Shown: positions 10,285-21,955 of the stretch, in pieces
Position numbering within the stretch: position 1 is the stretch's first letter
Layout: each line of letters starts with the position of its first letter
Assembly: GCA_964059195.1 (NCBI GenBank)
Contig: CAXKWD010000003.1
Coordinates: forward strand, 18,024,606-18,088,605
Source: Ectobius pallidus
Taxonomy: Eukaryota > Arthropoda > Insecta > Blattodea > Ectobiidae
Direction: 5' to 3'
Length of the DNA stretch: 64,000 bases
Position numbers and translations under genes: made by a program
The notes under the pieces: generated by a model
What the model was told of the DNA's origin: nothing
The model's database searches: none
What the model saw: the letters and a program-made list of their open reading frames with translations, nothing else

Positions 10285-10285
<1 letters not shown>
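9815..10285 (-). mobile_element. Helitron-related copy (Q/R mosaic)
   Basis: The left part (CACGATTAAAGTGCGCCGCC, then TTTCGAGTTCCCTAG) matches the minus-strand Q copy at 52463-52935. The right part (TTTTGCAAAATCCTTTC, CATTATGAAACGAAGGTA, GTCAGTCAGTCAGGAC) matches the 5' half of Helitron R at 15468-16328. Long C and G runs lie at about 9843-9856 and 9880-9893. A clean CTAG end is not visible. Confidence 0.55.

Positions 10286-10287
<2 letters not shown>

Positions 10288-10374
<87 letters not shown>
10288..10374 (+). repeat. (GA)n microsatellite, 87 bp
   Basis: Uninterrupted GA dinucleotide tract directly after the GTCAGTCAGTCAGGAC segment of a Helitron-related copy. It creates a false Arg-Glu repeat frame at 10186-10500. 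Confidence 0.97.
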
Positions 10375-10379
<5 letters not shown>

Positions 10380-12055
10380 ATGGACAGCTGCTCCAATTGC
10401 CAGGGAAACCCTGAGGTTCAACCTACCAATGAATCAAGAAGACAATTTATTTTTTTTAAATAAAAATAAAAGTTTCTTTTTTCTTCTTCTGCAGTATTAA
10501 CTAAGAAGGAAACAGAATCTAGTATCAGATTAAAATCAATCAGTATTTAAAGAAGAATCCCTTTTATTTCTTCACATGACGTTGTACAAGTGGTTATGTA
10601 CAATTTGGAGGGAATCTTTTAAAATCTTGTACAACTGCAACAGCAATTTGAATCGTTTTAAGATGTTCAGTATAAAGAATGTAATTAGCTCATGGGGCCA
10701 TTATATGTTATTGTATGGTAAATTATCGGTATGTTTAATATGTGTCCTATAATTTATAAACTGCAATTATTAAGTACACTGTTTTTCTTTTGTTTCAGGT
10801 GACCAGAGTGCATATTTAGGGCACAGTAGGCCTACTTTTCTTATCTATGGTTTAGGATAAATGTAAGTAAAATTACTGAATTAATCAGCAGAGTTAAATG
10901 TTAAAACGAGAAATTCTTCCGTTTTTGTGTGTTTGATTTGGACGTTTTTTTTTCGATTATAGATTTACTATCCGTAATTAAGTATTATACGCGTACAATA
11001 GACTTCGTCAAATACCTTAAAACTAAAAGTATTCTTTGTAGTAATAAACATTTACTGTCTTTGTAGGAAATCACTGTAGAATTGAAGGAATTCGCGTATT
11101 AAAGTGTAGGAATTCACATATCAAAGACCTACAAACGGTAGGCGTACAAATTACAAGTTTGTAGGAATTCACCTAACCCGACATTTACCAGCATATACTC
11201 TCCACTCCAAGCGGTGTTTATTGCGCAGGTAATAGTCTACTATACTTTGCATTTTTAATGTTGTCTGTTGTAACATTAAATGTTCTGTTTATGTATGAGT
11301 TAATATAATATCCCAAACAATGTCATATGAATGAATTTTAACCCTTAAATTGCGCGACACTCATTCACACAATACATAAACCCATGGCGGACTGCAATGA
11401 AAACACTTAACATAATAATTAATCCTATAGTTTATTTAATGTACCTTATTCTGTAAGATAATGATTTGTTATAGTTATTTACGGTGTAAGATCATTATAT
11501 AAAACTTAACGTGTGCGCACGATGTTAACAAAACGTGTAATTTCGAATCGTAAATTTTAAAAGTAAAATAATTTCGTTTCGTGCTTAGAATGGTAATTGA
11601 AAATACATTTGTAATTTCGTATCGTAGCGGAATTCAGGCTCTTTTGGTTGGAAACAAATCATTGTATGAAAACCGTTGAAAATACCAGAAACATTCGTGG
11701 ACAAGGAGGAATCATAACATATTTCTAAAGAAATGGATATCCTTCTTGAAGTTATTGAAAGGCAAGTGACGAACTAATATTGAAAAATCCTTCCTGCAAT
11801 AAGAAGTTGCAGGAATTAAAACAATGGAAACTAAAACAGTATTATAGCCTAATAGCTTTTCGTAAGATAGGCTATTTTCAATATTAAATTTCAGCAAACA
11901 GTACTTAAATAAGTAGATGTTTATTAACTGGTGTGTTTCTTTCGCAGAAAATAGCTATCAGTTGTAGGAAGAATAGGGCGTTATACCAAAATGTATATAA
12001 CTTTAATTTTACTCCTATCAGAATGTCATAAGATTTATGAAAATCTAAGAAAATA
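10375..12055. other. Unassigned 1.7-kb AT-rich stretch
   Basis: Contains a small cluster of TAGGAATTCAC-like repeats at 11088-11176. No coding frame has a recognisable motif, and no transposon copy was identified. Confidence 0.4.
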
Positions 12056-12577
12056 ATTGAAGGGACTAGTTCCATAAGGGCGTAAGGCACAAATCTTTAA
12101 TTTTGAGTTTTTAAAATTTATTCCTTCTCCTCATATTTCTTAAATACTCAGTGAACTATTCGTACTTGTGCCTTAAACCTCTGCTCAGTTATAAGAAAAG
12201 ACCTCTGAGACCTCACATTCATTCTACTTCATGACAGTTCCATACAGGCGTAAGGCACGCTTCCTATCTGTTATTGAGGTGTGTTTACCAACTGTTTTTA
12301 TTTCCCGCAGTGCTACCATCCAAGCAAATGTTTATAAAATCTGAACTTGCATTTCTGAAGTGTAACTTCATTCAAAGTAGATTGTTTTCCTTATCATCTA
12401 TTGCATTAATGACTATACTGGTATTCATTGACAAACATGCAATTGTCACTGTATAATACAGGTTTTTACTAAAATAAAGTAAAAACAAATAATATGATAC
12501 AAAGTAAAATGATTTTGCTACTGTAAAAGTACTTCAGTTTTTGTTTTACACGTTTAGGTACCTCTAGTTGTAAAAAT
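12056..12577 (+). mobile_element. MITE-G, truncated copy
   Basis: About 520 bp align closely with 13028-13542: left terminus ATTGAAGGGACTAGTTCCAT, GGGCGTAAGGCACAAATC, the internal near-repeat GACAGTTCCATACAGGCGTA, and ACTAAAATAAAGTAAAAAC. The right terminus found in the second copy is missing. The two left ends are 972 bp apart in the same orientation. The frames 12274-12456 and 13251-13448 align with each other but show no known motif. Confidence 0.75.
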
Positions 12578-12821
12578 GAATCTACAAAGCGAAATTAGCT
12601 TTTTTTTTTTTTGGTAAAATTTCTTGCTTATCGCTGTTACCAAGAAATTAGGGGAGGTTTCTTATCATTCAACTATCGCCTTATCTGAGGAAATATACGG
12701 TATTATGTAGAAGCTTGGCTTAATGTATTGATGGACAGGTCTCAACTTCCATGAGAGTATCTAATTTAGGAACATAATCTCAATCTATTTGCAGCCGGCT
12801 CTAAGTCCCCCTGAAACTCTT

Positions 12822-12907
12822 CAGGCCTTTCACTTTGTTGTGCGGGATAGTCTAGTCGCCCTCGGCAGGCATTTCATTTTGTTGTGCGGGTAGTCTAAAC
12901 GCAGTAG
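12822..12907 (+). repeat. Two-copy ~45-bp tandem duplication
   Basis: CTTTGTTGTGCGGGATAGTC and TTTTGTTGTGCGGGTAGTC are each followed by a GGCAGGC motif. Confidence 0.6.
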
Positions 12908-13025
12908 GCAGGCGAACTGACGGGACGACTTTGGCTTTGAGCATAAAAAATAACTCATTAAATCGTTATTTTATGACAAACACCGTGCAGTTGTAAGTTT
13001 TGATGATCTTTAATCAACAGACAAG

Positions 13026-13727
13026 AAATTGAAGGCCCTAGTTCCATAAGGGCGTAAGGCACAAATCTTTAATTTTGAGGTTTTAACATTTATGCCTTCT
13101 CCTCATATCTCTTAAATACTCAGTGAACTATTTGTAGGCCTACCTGTGCCTTAAACCTCTGCTCAGTTATAAGAAAAGACCTGTGAGACTGCACATTCAT
13201 TCTACTTTTGACAGTTCCATACAGGCGTAAGACACACGTCCTGTCTGTTATTGAAGTGTGTTTACCAACTGTTTTTATTTTCCGCAGTGCTACCATCCAA
13301 GCAAATGTTTATAAAAACTGAACTTGTATTTTTAAAGTGTAACTTCATTCAAAATAGATTGTTTTGCTTATCATCTACTGTATTAATGACTATACTGGTA
13401 TTCATTGGCAAACTTGAATTGTCAGTGTATAATACAGGTTTTTACTAAAATAAAGTAAAAACAAATAATATGATACAAAGTAAAAAGATTTTTCTACTGT
13501 AAAAGAACTTCAGTTTTTGTTTAGGTACCTCTAGTTCTAAAAAATCCCAATACACTCTACCTTGTAAATTTGCAGAACACTAATTTAGCCTGTCCTTCAA
13601 AAATATATGTTATAAAATTAAACTTTAAACCACCTGCTTGTGAGTGGTAACATTGTTTAAAAAAATCAAGATTTCTCGAAACTATGTCCTTGTGCCTTAC
13701 GCCCTTACGGAACTAGGCCCTTCAATT
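13026..13727 (+). mobile_element. MITE-G, complete copy with long TIRs
   Basis: Left end 13026-13063 (AAATTGAAGGCCCTAGTTCC, then ATAAGGGCGTAAGGCACAA) is inverted at 13690-13727 (TTGTGCCTTACGCCC, then TTACGGAACTAGGCCCTTCA). TIRs are about 38 bp with few mismatches. A third, internal version of the motif (GTTCCATACAGGCGTAAGAC) lies near 13213. No transposase, so non-autonomous. The target-site duplication is ambiguous because the ends themselves are AATT-rich. Confidence 0.8.
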
Positions 13728-14576
13728 TAATTGATAATAAAATTGAATTATGAAAATATCAGTGCCGCTACCTAATCCCACAATCTCTTACACACTCCAA
13801 ATCTTCATACTTGACTTGTAAGGCACAACAACTAGGAAGCACGGAGGGCTTTGGGAAAACCCAAATAACATGATATATCAAAAGGCCTATATTGGTAAAG
13901 AGAAAAGCAGACCTAATACTTAAGGCGAATTTAAACTATAGGCCTAGTCATAATATAAGAGCCAATAACAATGTAGGCCTAAGCAAATTCGTCATAGGGC
14001 TTGACTGTAGAACGGGAGAGCATGGATTTGCTGCCATCATATGTTAGAAGTGGCTACCCAAAAATAATACACTAAATGAATAATACGCAATAACTACTGT
14101 CCTCGGCCTTACCACCAATGTAGCCTACTATAAACAGCTTGGTTCCAGTAATACAAATAAACAAGTTTTGTTGTATAAAATAATGTGTTTACATTCTGTT
14201 CACTGGCAGCATGTGACATATTAATCACGGCAAGTAGATGCTTTACCTGTCTAGTAACGAGTTGACGTTTTATAAGATAAAATTGCACCATTGCGACCCT
14301 AGGAAGGATATTATAAGATAAAAGTTCGTGATTGGTCTGAATCCGAGGAATTCCTAAACGTTATTGGTCAATATCAAACATGCGGCGCATGAATGGAATA
14401 GTTTTTTTAAATTTACTTTAAATGTACAATATATTTTTATGAACCACAGTACCGGTATGCATTTTAATTGCTATTGTATGCTTTTGTTATTTTGGCTACT
14501 TAAAAAATAGAAGGAAAAATATTCATTTAATTTTTTTTTTCCAAATTCTTTTCTATCATTTTTTGAAAGACAAGCC
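13728..14576. other. Unassigned stretch
   Basis: No credible coding. Two ATTGGTC (inverted CCAAT) motifs lie near 14332 and 14365, without other promoter features. Confidence 0.4.
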
Positions 14577-14588
14577 ATTATATCCCTT

Positions 14589-14892
14589 GGGGTACGCCGT
14601 AGCGTAGTGGTTGAGGCACTGCGCTGCAAACCGGAAGGACGCGGGTTCGATCACAGATGACGTCGTTGGAGTTTTTCAATTGGCCTAATCCTTCTGGTGG
14701 CACCAGAAGGGATCGACTCAGCCCCTAGCAGAAATGAGTACCAGGAGTAAACATGGAGGTAAACGCGGTCGGTGCGTAAGGCTGACAACCTTACCACCTT
14801 CATGTGTCGAATGTCCAAAAGAATCTAGGAGCCTCAACCTCCTGGAACCCTCTGGGCCTCCATGGCCTGTAATAGGGAGCACTTTACTTTTT
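14589..14892 (+). mobile_element. SINE family S5, full copy
   Basis: Flanked by an 11/12-matching duplication, ATTATATCCCTT (14577-14588) and ATTATATGCCTT (14893-14904). The head has an A box TAGCGTAGTGG and a B box GGGTTCGATCAC. The body carries CAATTGGCCTAATCCTTCTG, AACCTTACCACCTTCATG and AGGAGCCTCAACCTCCTGGA, and ends in CACTTTACTTTTT. This is the most frequent SINE family in the window (also 19175, 27896, 37224, 41612 and a fragment at 38480). Confidence 0.9.
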
Positions 14893-14904
14893 ATTATATG
14901 CCTT

Positions 14905-15387
14905 AGGATACTTTACGAATTTAGGGGTACGTCATCATTAATATCATTACTTATGGACAACTATTTTTATCGCCTTGACATGTATTTAAAATCTGAGAAG
15001 GGCCAAGCAGAATTTTCATGAATTTCCATGAAAGGCATGGCAGTTTATGGGATGACAGTTCATTGTAGTTGGATTGGGCGTGGATATCTTCCATGAATAA
15101 ACAATAATCTTCCTCATCTTTCATCTTCTTTGTTATGAATAATAAAACCGTGATCGTTAAAATGGTGGTGTCAGTCTGAATCAGCAAGATGCAATGAGTT
15201 TTGTAACAAGACAGGAAATGTCGTCATTACTTTGAATTGTCACAACACCTAAGTTACATGCATATTTTAAAGACTCAAGCGCTCAATACGCTTGGTGATA
15301 ACTTCTGCCTTACTCCCATGGAAAATTCCATTTTCCAACTCTTTCTATTTTCTGCTGCTTTCTATTTTCGAGTCCTTTAACTCTTTA
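14905..15387. other. Unassigned stretch
   Basis: A minus-strand frame at 14951-15187 has no recognised motif. Nothing else supported. Confidence 0.4.
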
Positions 15388-16937
15388 GGGCCGGTATTAT
15401 AATCATGGTTTAACCTTCAGTTTTAGTTTAAACTTTAGTTTTTCAGATTTTTGCGTATTATAAACGACTAGCTTAAAAGACCCGGCGTCGCCCGGGTTTT
15501 GTATTTTGTAATTGGAACTTAACTTATGAAGGATTTTCAATTTTAAATTCTAGGTCCTTATATAGGCATTTATAATTTGAAATAGGAAGAACGACTTATT
15601 ACACTCAAACTATTCCCTCACAAAACGCTTGATATAGTTTCTTATGGCTCATAGAGGATCTAGAATTTTGCATCCCATCGCTTGTACAGTGCACAGCAAG
15701 CCTGGTAGAGGTTTAAATAAGAAGAAACAGAAATTCCTGTAACATAAAATTGTAATATCGAGGCGGGAAATTTCCCACTCTTATGTTACCATAAAGCCCT
15801 TTTGGGGATGAAATTAAACAGAAAGCATTATCACTTTCATACTTTTCTCTCCAAAAACCTGCGATATAATATAATAATATACACATTACCATACCTCGTT
15901 TTGTTTTCTCTATGTCCAGGGTAGAGAAAGTTATGTGATCCCATTATTTTAGTGGATTTCATTCTGTAATATTTATTTATAACATGAATTATTTTGATAA
16001 CTTCTCTTGTTTGTCAAAAGTGCATTTCAATTGTTTTTTCCAAGCCCATCATATAACATTTGGCAACAATATATTCTGTGATTTGGAATTCATAATTCTA
16101 TGTAAAAAGGGGTTAAGTATTTTCAAAAACATTTAATTTTTGGCATTTAGAATCAGAATTTTTCAAAATCCTTTCTTAGTGAGCACCTACATTATGAAAC
16201 GAAGGTACTGTCAAAATTCCAAGTCTCTACCTGTTATAGTTTAGGCTGTACGTTGATTCCTGTCATTCAGTCAATCAGTCATTCATTCAGTCAGTCAGTC
16301 AGGACAAAGCCTTTTATATATATAGAGATAACTACAAGTTAATCTTAAGTTTAACCTAACTGGACCTTTCCTACCGTTTAAACTGCAGTTTAAGACGTAT
16401 TAATTGTTTTAATGAAAATGGCTATCAAAACACGATAAGACAGTATCAACAAATTCGATTTCGGATACAACAAGCTATGAGAAGATAAGACAAAACTTAA
16501 AGTAATTCTATTTAATTACTTTCCGGAACGTAAAGTATTCTAATGTAGGCCTAAACAGAGAAGTTTGTACTGTGAGAAAAATGCTAATACAAGATCATTT
16601 TTATGAACAATGAATACCTTTTTATTTTAGCTGTGATTGAAATAAACTTACACTGAGCAAAACTGAAGTTCAATTTTGATTTAACCGTTTCTTTAATAAT
16701 AAAATTCCTAGCTTCAATTTCTCTTCATAAAAACAAACAAATACAAGCTAATTAGCAGATCTTATTGTTTTTCTTTTATTTCCAAGCCCAATTCATCTTC
16801 TTTTTTTTAGCCAACAGGTCTACCAACACCATTGCACTACAGTTTAACTTAACCATAACATTATAAAACGGCAGCTAGAGTTAAACTTTAGATTAGGTTT
16901 AACTTAATCTAAAGATCAACTTTGTTTATAATACCAG
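15388..16937 (+). mobile_element. TIR element of unknown class, split by a Helitron
   Basis: Left end AGGGCCGGTATTATAA (15388 on) is inverted at the right as TTATAATACCAGGCCCT, ending about 16941. TTTAAACTTTAG and AGGTTTAACTTAATC motifs mirror each other inside both ends. The interior holds an 861-bp Helitron; the element proper is about 690 bp and non-coding. No target duplication of standard length was clear, so the class is left open. Confidence 0.6.
15468..16328 (-). mobile_element. Helitron family R, complete non-autonomous copy
   Basis: On the minus strand it starts with TCTCTATATATATAAAAGG, then repeated GACTGACTGACT, and ends with a GC hairpin (CCCGGGCGACGCCGGG), a short spacer and CTAG. 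On the plus strand it is bounded by A (15467) and T (16329), the A|T insertion site of Helitrons. There is no target duplication and no Rep/helicase frame. A second copy lies at 61167-61802. Confidence 0.85.
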
Positions 16938-16953
16938 GCCCTGGTGTTTTATT

Positions 16954-17347
16954 CTGTATCTGTATCTGGTACCCTATGATCCCCAGGTGGGGCGAAGGGG
17001 CCTCCAATGGAGGTTTCATTACCTATACTAATTTTGATATGCTTATTTTCCGAGAGAGGGTAGAGGGACAGGTGGTAAGCTCATCGCCTCGCAACCCCCC
17101 TCTGGAAACTAAGTATTTCTTGGACGTGAAAGGGCCGAGAAATTTTGTCCAGAGGCTCTAATTTAGGCTTGGAGTTCTTTTACGTGCCGTAAATCTACGA
17201 CACGGGACCCCCAGCTTAAAGTCCCTCCCGGAGGACTCCGTGCCCAGGATTTTTACGTCCTGAAAAATCCATCGACCGCGGCCGGGTTTGATCCCGCGCC
17301 CTGCGGATCCAGAGGCGGGCACGCTACCTCTAGACCACCGCGGCCGA
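16954..17347 (-). mobile_element. SINE family S3, full copy
   Basis: Flanked by a perfect 13-bp duplication CTGGTGTTTTATT at 16941-16953 and 17348-17360. On the minus strand it opens GTCGGCCGCGGTGGTCTAGA with a perfect A box (TGGTCTAGAGG), then a degenerate B box GCGGGATCAAACCC, the S3 body, and a tail of AGATACAGATACAG repeats. Frame 16922-17161 crosses it by chance. Confidence 0.92.
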
Positions 17348-17360
17348 CTGGTGTTTTATT

Positions 17361-17876
17361 AAGACGGTTAAAATAGTTTTTAAAACCTTCCACGAAAATA
17401 ACCTTTTATAAAACCCTAAAATACTATTAAAAAATTACCTATAACTTATAATGACTGGAAAAGTACTAAAAGTACCCAAAAATTAATTTTAAAAAGACCC
17501 AAAAATTTCTGTGAAAATTCAGGTTTATTCGTAAGATTTGTGTCTATTCTACGTTAGTGTTGTTGACCCAATTATAGGCTTGTAATTAGTTAATTGGTAC
17601 GTACAGTTAAACACAAACAGCAAACACAATCTGCTTTTGTATCCAAATTAAAATTTTATTTAGAGTACTGATAATATTAAATGCAAATAATTGCATAAAA
17701 ACTCTATATAATGCAAGAAACAATACAAAATGAGAAAATAATGCCCGAAAAACATGAAATGTGGAAATAAAAGATCGTAAAATGGCCATAAAATACCAAA
17801 TAATGGCAATAAATTAAAAAAATGACCGAAAAATAAAAAATGGGGAAAATGACAAAAAATGGCCTTAAAAATTGAA
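17361..17876 (+). mobile_element. hAT-C related fragment
   Basis: AAGACGGTTAAAATAG and CCACGAAAATAACC match 25830-25890 in the hAT-C copy at 24940. The following ATTTGTGTCTATTCTA, CTTGTAATTAGTTAATT and CAATCTGC...TGTATCCAAAT match 31550-31660. AATGGCC/AATGACC A-rich subterminal motifs follow to 17870. Both termini are missing. Confidence 0.6.
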
Positions 17877-17877
17877 C

Positions 17878-17903
17878 ACATCCCCTGCACCACAGCGGTG
17901 GAC
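17878..17903 (-). mobile_element. SINE family S7 head fragment
   Basis: The minus strand reads CCACCGCTGTGGTGCAGGGG, matching the first ~25 bp of the S7 head at 34765. Confidence 0.5.
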
Positions 17904-18801
17904 CTATTTGCTCAGTTAACCAGTTAAATTTATCCGGATAGTCCCAGATCGAGTTCAAACTGGACTTAGAGCCGTAAAAACATATGAACCCTTAGCGTGC
18001 CTTTCTTTGATACTGAGAGGGCCAAATTACGGATTGTTTTACACTTGAGTGTTCCTCTTGGATGGAAGGAGCATTGGGTAAGGCATTGAGTTTCTGTTTT
18101 AAAGTTTCCGGGTTCGTTTTCACTCGATAGACTAATTCACACACTTTCTTTTCGCTCAGTACATAGCATAATTACCGGTAAAACCTTATTTCGGATTTTA
18201 GAGCCAATGCAATCTTTGCTGTTTCTTGAATACGGATAGAGAAAAAATAGCAGTGAATAGCTAACAAGGTTCCATATAAATTGTAACTCATATCTGCCTC
18301 ATAACATTTTATGAATGAAAGCCTGGCATGTCGTAAAATCCGGCGAAAGGCTTTAGAGCTGATAGGCTTATCGATTCCTCGCGAGGAGCCAATCTACTGG
18401 AGACAAAACACTTCAGACTACGCGCTCTTAAAATTAAATACGAGCCTACGATCAGGCGTCGCTACGTAAGTCCTACAGACAGATCGATTTCTCACTAGGA
18501 CAAAACGAATTTCCTGCAATCGCTACAAGAGCAATGGCACCCCCCCTTTCAAAGTGTTGAAGATATGAGCGCCTCTAGTTCAATTCAAAGGCGAAGGTTA
18601 TAGCAGAAGTTAGTACTACTATAATTGATCCTATACTTTTTCCAAATGGGAAGAGTTTTGTTCTTCTCCTTGCTTAGATACGCGGTCCAATCAGAGACGG
18701 CGAGACGGAAGGAAGACCCTTCCTGATAGCGGTACTACTTTAGCTCGTACACGTGATTGGCGGTGAAGGAAAACGCTTCCCATTTGAAAATTACTGTATT
18801 C
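17904..18801. other. Unassigned stretch with a CpG-richer segment
   Basis: Between about 18330 and 18760 CpG and CCAAT-type motifs (GAGCCAATC near 18389, GTCCAATCAG near 18687) are denser than around. It could be a promoter remnant or an unrecognised repeat; no TATA box, start or exon can be defended. Confidence 0.35.
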
Positions 18802-19164
18802 AAAACAAAGGAGAGGAAAACTCTCAGAGAGTTCGCGAAAAATTCGCATCATGTGACAAAACGTGATTGGTTAATGTCATTAGCATGCGCTATTACCAGG
18901 GTGTGGCTTACTAGTGTTCGTAAGTTCATGCAACAACAATATCAACATTTACACGTGAAATAACAAACTCACACTGGCATCGTCATCATTATAGTATATC
19001 AATTTTCAAACAAAACAAAGGATTCATTGTACTGCGGGTGAGTTGTACTGAGAATAAACAAACTAACATTAACACTGTGAACACGTGCGTTCTCACGTGC
19101 GGGCTATGACAGCCACGCCTCTTTATTTTGAACAGGATCGTTCTTAAATGGGATAGAGAATAGG
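18802..19164 (+). repeat. Dispersed repeat family U, copy 1
   Basis: About 360 bp are present again in reverse orientation at 38052-38424, including ACAAAACGTGATTGGTTAAT, ATTAGCATGCGCTATTA, AACATTTACACGTGAAATAA and GCTATGACAGCCACGCCTC. Contains several CACGTG-like motifs. Class unknown; the frame at 18757-18963 is not conserved in copy 2. Confidence 0.8.
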
Positions 19165-19174
19165 AATTCTATTA

Positions 19175-19480
19175 GGGGATACGTCGTAACGTAGTGGTTG
19201 AGGCGCTGCGCTAGAAACCGGAAGGTCGCTGGTTCGATCCCCGATGAGGTCGTTGGAGTTTTTCAATTTGCCTAATCCTTCTGGTGGCACTATGACCCAG
19301 GGATCGACTCAGCCTTTAACAGAAATGAGTACCAGGAGCCATCCTGGGGGTAAAGGCGACCGGTGCGCAAGGCCGACAACCTTACCACCTTCACGTGCCG
19401 AATGTCTAAAATCTGGGAGCCTCAAACTCCTGGAATCCTCTGGGGCTCTATGGCCTGTATAGGGATCACTTTACTTTTTG
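19175..19480 (+). mobile_element. SINE family S5
   Basis: Head GGGGATACGTCGTAACGTAG with A box TAACGTAGTGG and B box TGGTTCGATCCCC. The body is as at 14589 and ends CACTTTACTTTTTG. The flanking duplication is not obvious. Confidence 0.88.
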
Positions 19481-20321
19481 CATTTACTTATAAGGAGCTA
19501 TTTCCTCCTCAGTCTCAGACTTTGCATAAAAACGAAACATTTGCTTATTTAAATGTTGGTAATTTCTTATTATTTTACCGCTTTAGTAGGCCTATATTCG
19601 TTGCAATTTAATGCTACTTATATTTACCTATACCTCACTTACCTTATTTTAAATTCCTCAAACTCGAGTAATTTTTAGGTATCTAGGCCTATACGGAGTA
19701 TAATTTAACTTGGAACTTACAAATTGACAATGTTTCTTGGTTTTTATTAGATGTTTGAAAAGTTGTCTTAATATAAATTGTTTATTGAATGTGTACTTTG
19801 TGTTCAGTGTACAATTTTTTAAATTATATAGGTCTATTGGTAAGGGATTGCGCATCTAATATTCAAAGATTAGAACGGTGCTTTCATTAATCAAATGATT
19901 CATTAATCAAATGATTCCACCAATTCAATCAAGAATTAATAATTATTATTGGTAATAGTTGTTTTTTTATTAATTACACTATACTATTATTTACGTATTT
20001 CTTACACATCACTACTGATATTGAATATAGAACCTAAATTGATAATTCACAAAATAATTTTAAGGGTAATTTTTAATCCTAAACTTAGAGATTCTGTGCC
20101 TGAGCATTTAAATTTCCATAGCTAGAAGCGCTTTAATTTATAAAGCTGGTGTATTTTATGAAAATATTCTCCAGAAGGTTAGATACACATAGTAACCAAT
20201 CAAGACAAATAAATCATGTACGTCTCATTACTTGACTACAAAGTAGACAAAATCTTCCATTTTAGTTCTTTAAATGCATCTAAACGATCAAAATTATCGG
20301 TTGATGGACACCTGTAGACTT
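19481..20321. other. Unassigned AT-rich stretch
   Basis: A direct repeat ATCAAATGATTC lies near 19890-19917. No coding. Confidence 0.4.
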
Positions 20322-21068
20322 CTATACTTGATCCAAGATGTATACGGAGCAAAAGTAAACTACCGAATGTGAAAGTACAAAGGACAGTTCACAAGAGTTT
20401 GTTTTTGAGACTGTTTAGTCGATTACATACAGTGAATACAATTGAACTTTATTTTTTAGATTAAGCGCCACAGGTCTCGGGTTCGATTCCCAATATTTTG
20501 TATATATTTACAACCTGTATCTTCTCGCCGCTGGACAAACTTTCTCCTTGCATGTTTCTTTATTGGTAACATAATTTCTGAAGGCCATGGCTCGCAATTT
20601 TCTTCTATAATATAAATTATTAGAGGTTATACGTATTACTTTTACTGACAATATGTGGTGTACTTCATCACACATTATGTAAATGAAAAGTACAACAAAT
20701 TAATTTATTATGTTATGAAATACGTCTTGTATTTAGTAACTTATGTCACTTGTTTTTCTTCAGAATCAACAAATTTGCCACGGCAACGATAAAAACAAAT
20801 TAAATCTTATTTGCTAGATATATGTTGTAAAACATGCAAGCCTATGGTATAAATATGAAAGCAACTCACTTAACAGAATATATGTTTTCGCAGTTACATA
20901 AGATATAAATAATTAGGCCTATATGATGTGTGCGGAATGGAAGTAAACATCTGAGACTATCTTGAAGTATGCGCTGGTGCGATTAACCATTGAAACTACA
21001 AGACACAGTTAGTCAAGGCAAGTCTGCTGTTTACTTTTGCTCCGTACACATCTTTGGATCAAGTATAG
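20322..21068. mobile_element. MITE-H, 747 bp with ~40-bp TIRs
   Basis: Left 20322-20361 (CTATACTTGATCCAAGATGT...AGCAAAAGTAAAC) is inverted at 21029-21068. TA is present at both outer edges (CTATAC...GTATAG), which fits a Tc1/mariner-type TA target. No transposase frame. A tRNA B-box-like GTCTCGGGTTCGATTCCC near 20474 may be a SINE scrap. Confidence 0.75.
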
Positions 21069-21384
21069 TATTATAAGAATCACGAATTTGAACAAATACC
21101 TGGTTCAGATTTGAGAGCGTGGTGATTCCTCAGCTCGGGTTGCGATGTGTCTGCCATGTTCTTCACATCTGCAAAGAATGACATGCTACATGTTATATAT
21201 GACATCACGGACAGTACATATTTATTGTCTTAAATTTTCAAGACTTATACAAACACAATAAAGATGTGGTGCGTCTGTCTAAATCTAGCGCGGTCGGTAG
21301 GCTATGTTACAATTTGTTTCCATGTTTGCAATAGGTAGAGAAGGCGGTATTTATACTATTACGTTACAGCGTGCTATTTACCTA
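21069..21384. other. Unassigned stretch
   Basis: Nothing supported. Confidence 0.35.
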
Positions 21385-21693
21385 ATCTAATTAATAAGAG
21401 GAAGTGTTTTTGTCTGTGTGTCCGTCTGTCTGTCTGTACGCGATGCCCAGCGAAATCTACAGGACGAAGAGATCTGAAATTTTACACGTAGATGGGCTGA
21501 AGGGTGGCCGAATGTGTTTCAAAGCAGGATTTTTTATTTTCGCTTTCGTTCGCGAGTTATGAGTGAAAAACTGGCAGAAAACGTGATATTTTTCGCTATC
21601 GAAGCAGGTGGTTTTGCCTTCTTTTGTCAAACATCGATCGATTTGGACGGAATTCGTTATGCAGGGGTTTTCTGGGCCAGGGAACTCGAATCT
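21385..21693 (+). mobile_element. Helitron-related family Q fragment
   Basis: GTCTGTCTGTCTGTACGCGA, then TGCCCAGCGAAATCTAC, matches the minus strand at 52870-52920. GGCCAGGGAACTCGAATCTG near 21676 matches GGCCAAGGAACTCGAATCTG at 52520. The copy stops where SINE S6 begins. Confidence 0.6.
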
Positions 21694-21955
21694 GTCGAGC
21701 GAGGTGGCCGAGATGGTAACGTCTTGGACTCGTATTCGGGAGGTCCCTGGTTCAATTCCCTGGGCCGGCCAATTTGACATGGGTTTTTTCATGGTTTCCC
21801 CAGTCGTAAAGGCAAATGCCGAATTTGGATATTTACATACCATGAATCAATCATCCTCACCATTTCATCCTGTATCATATCCATTTAAATAAGTGACAGT
21901 TGAAATTTATTCCATTAAATACACCAATCAATAGAAACAGTTGACAAGCAATGGT
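21694..21955 (+). mobile_element. SINE family S6
   Basis: Head GAGCGAGGTGGCCGAGATGG with an A box inside TGGCCGAGATGG, and a B box GGTTCAATTCCC about 45 bp later; a tRNA-Ser/Leu-like head by sequence style. The body contains TGGGTTTTTTCATGG and ATCATCCTCACCATTTCATC. Frames on both strands at 21457-21892 cross it by chance. The 3' edge is approximate. Confidence 0.75.

Noticed and set aside
10186..10500. 104-residue frame with a long Arg-Glu repeat
   Set aside because: It is only a read-through of the (GA)n microsatellite.
18330..18760. Promoter with CCAAT motifs
   Set aside because: No TATA box, initiator or coding downstream; motif density alone is weak evidence.
21457..21843. 128-residue minus-strand frame
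   Set aside because: Runs through a Helitron-related fragment and SINE S6; no protein motif.
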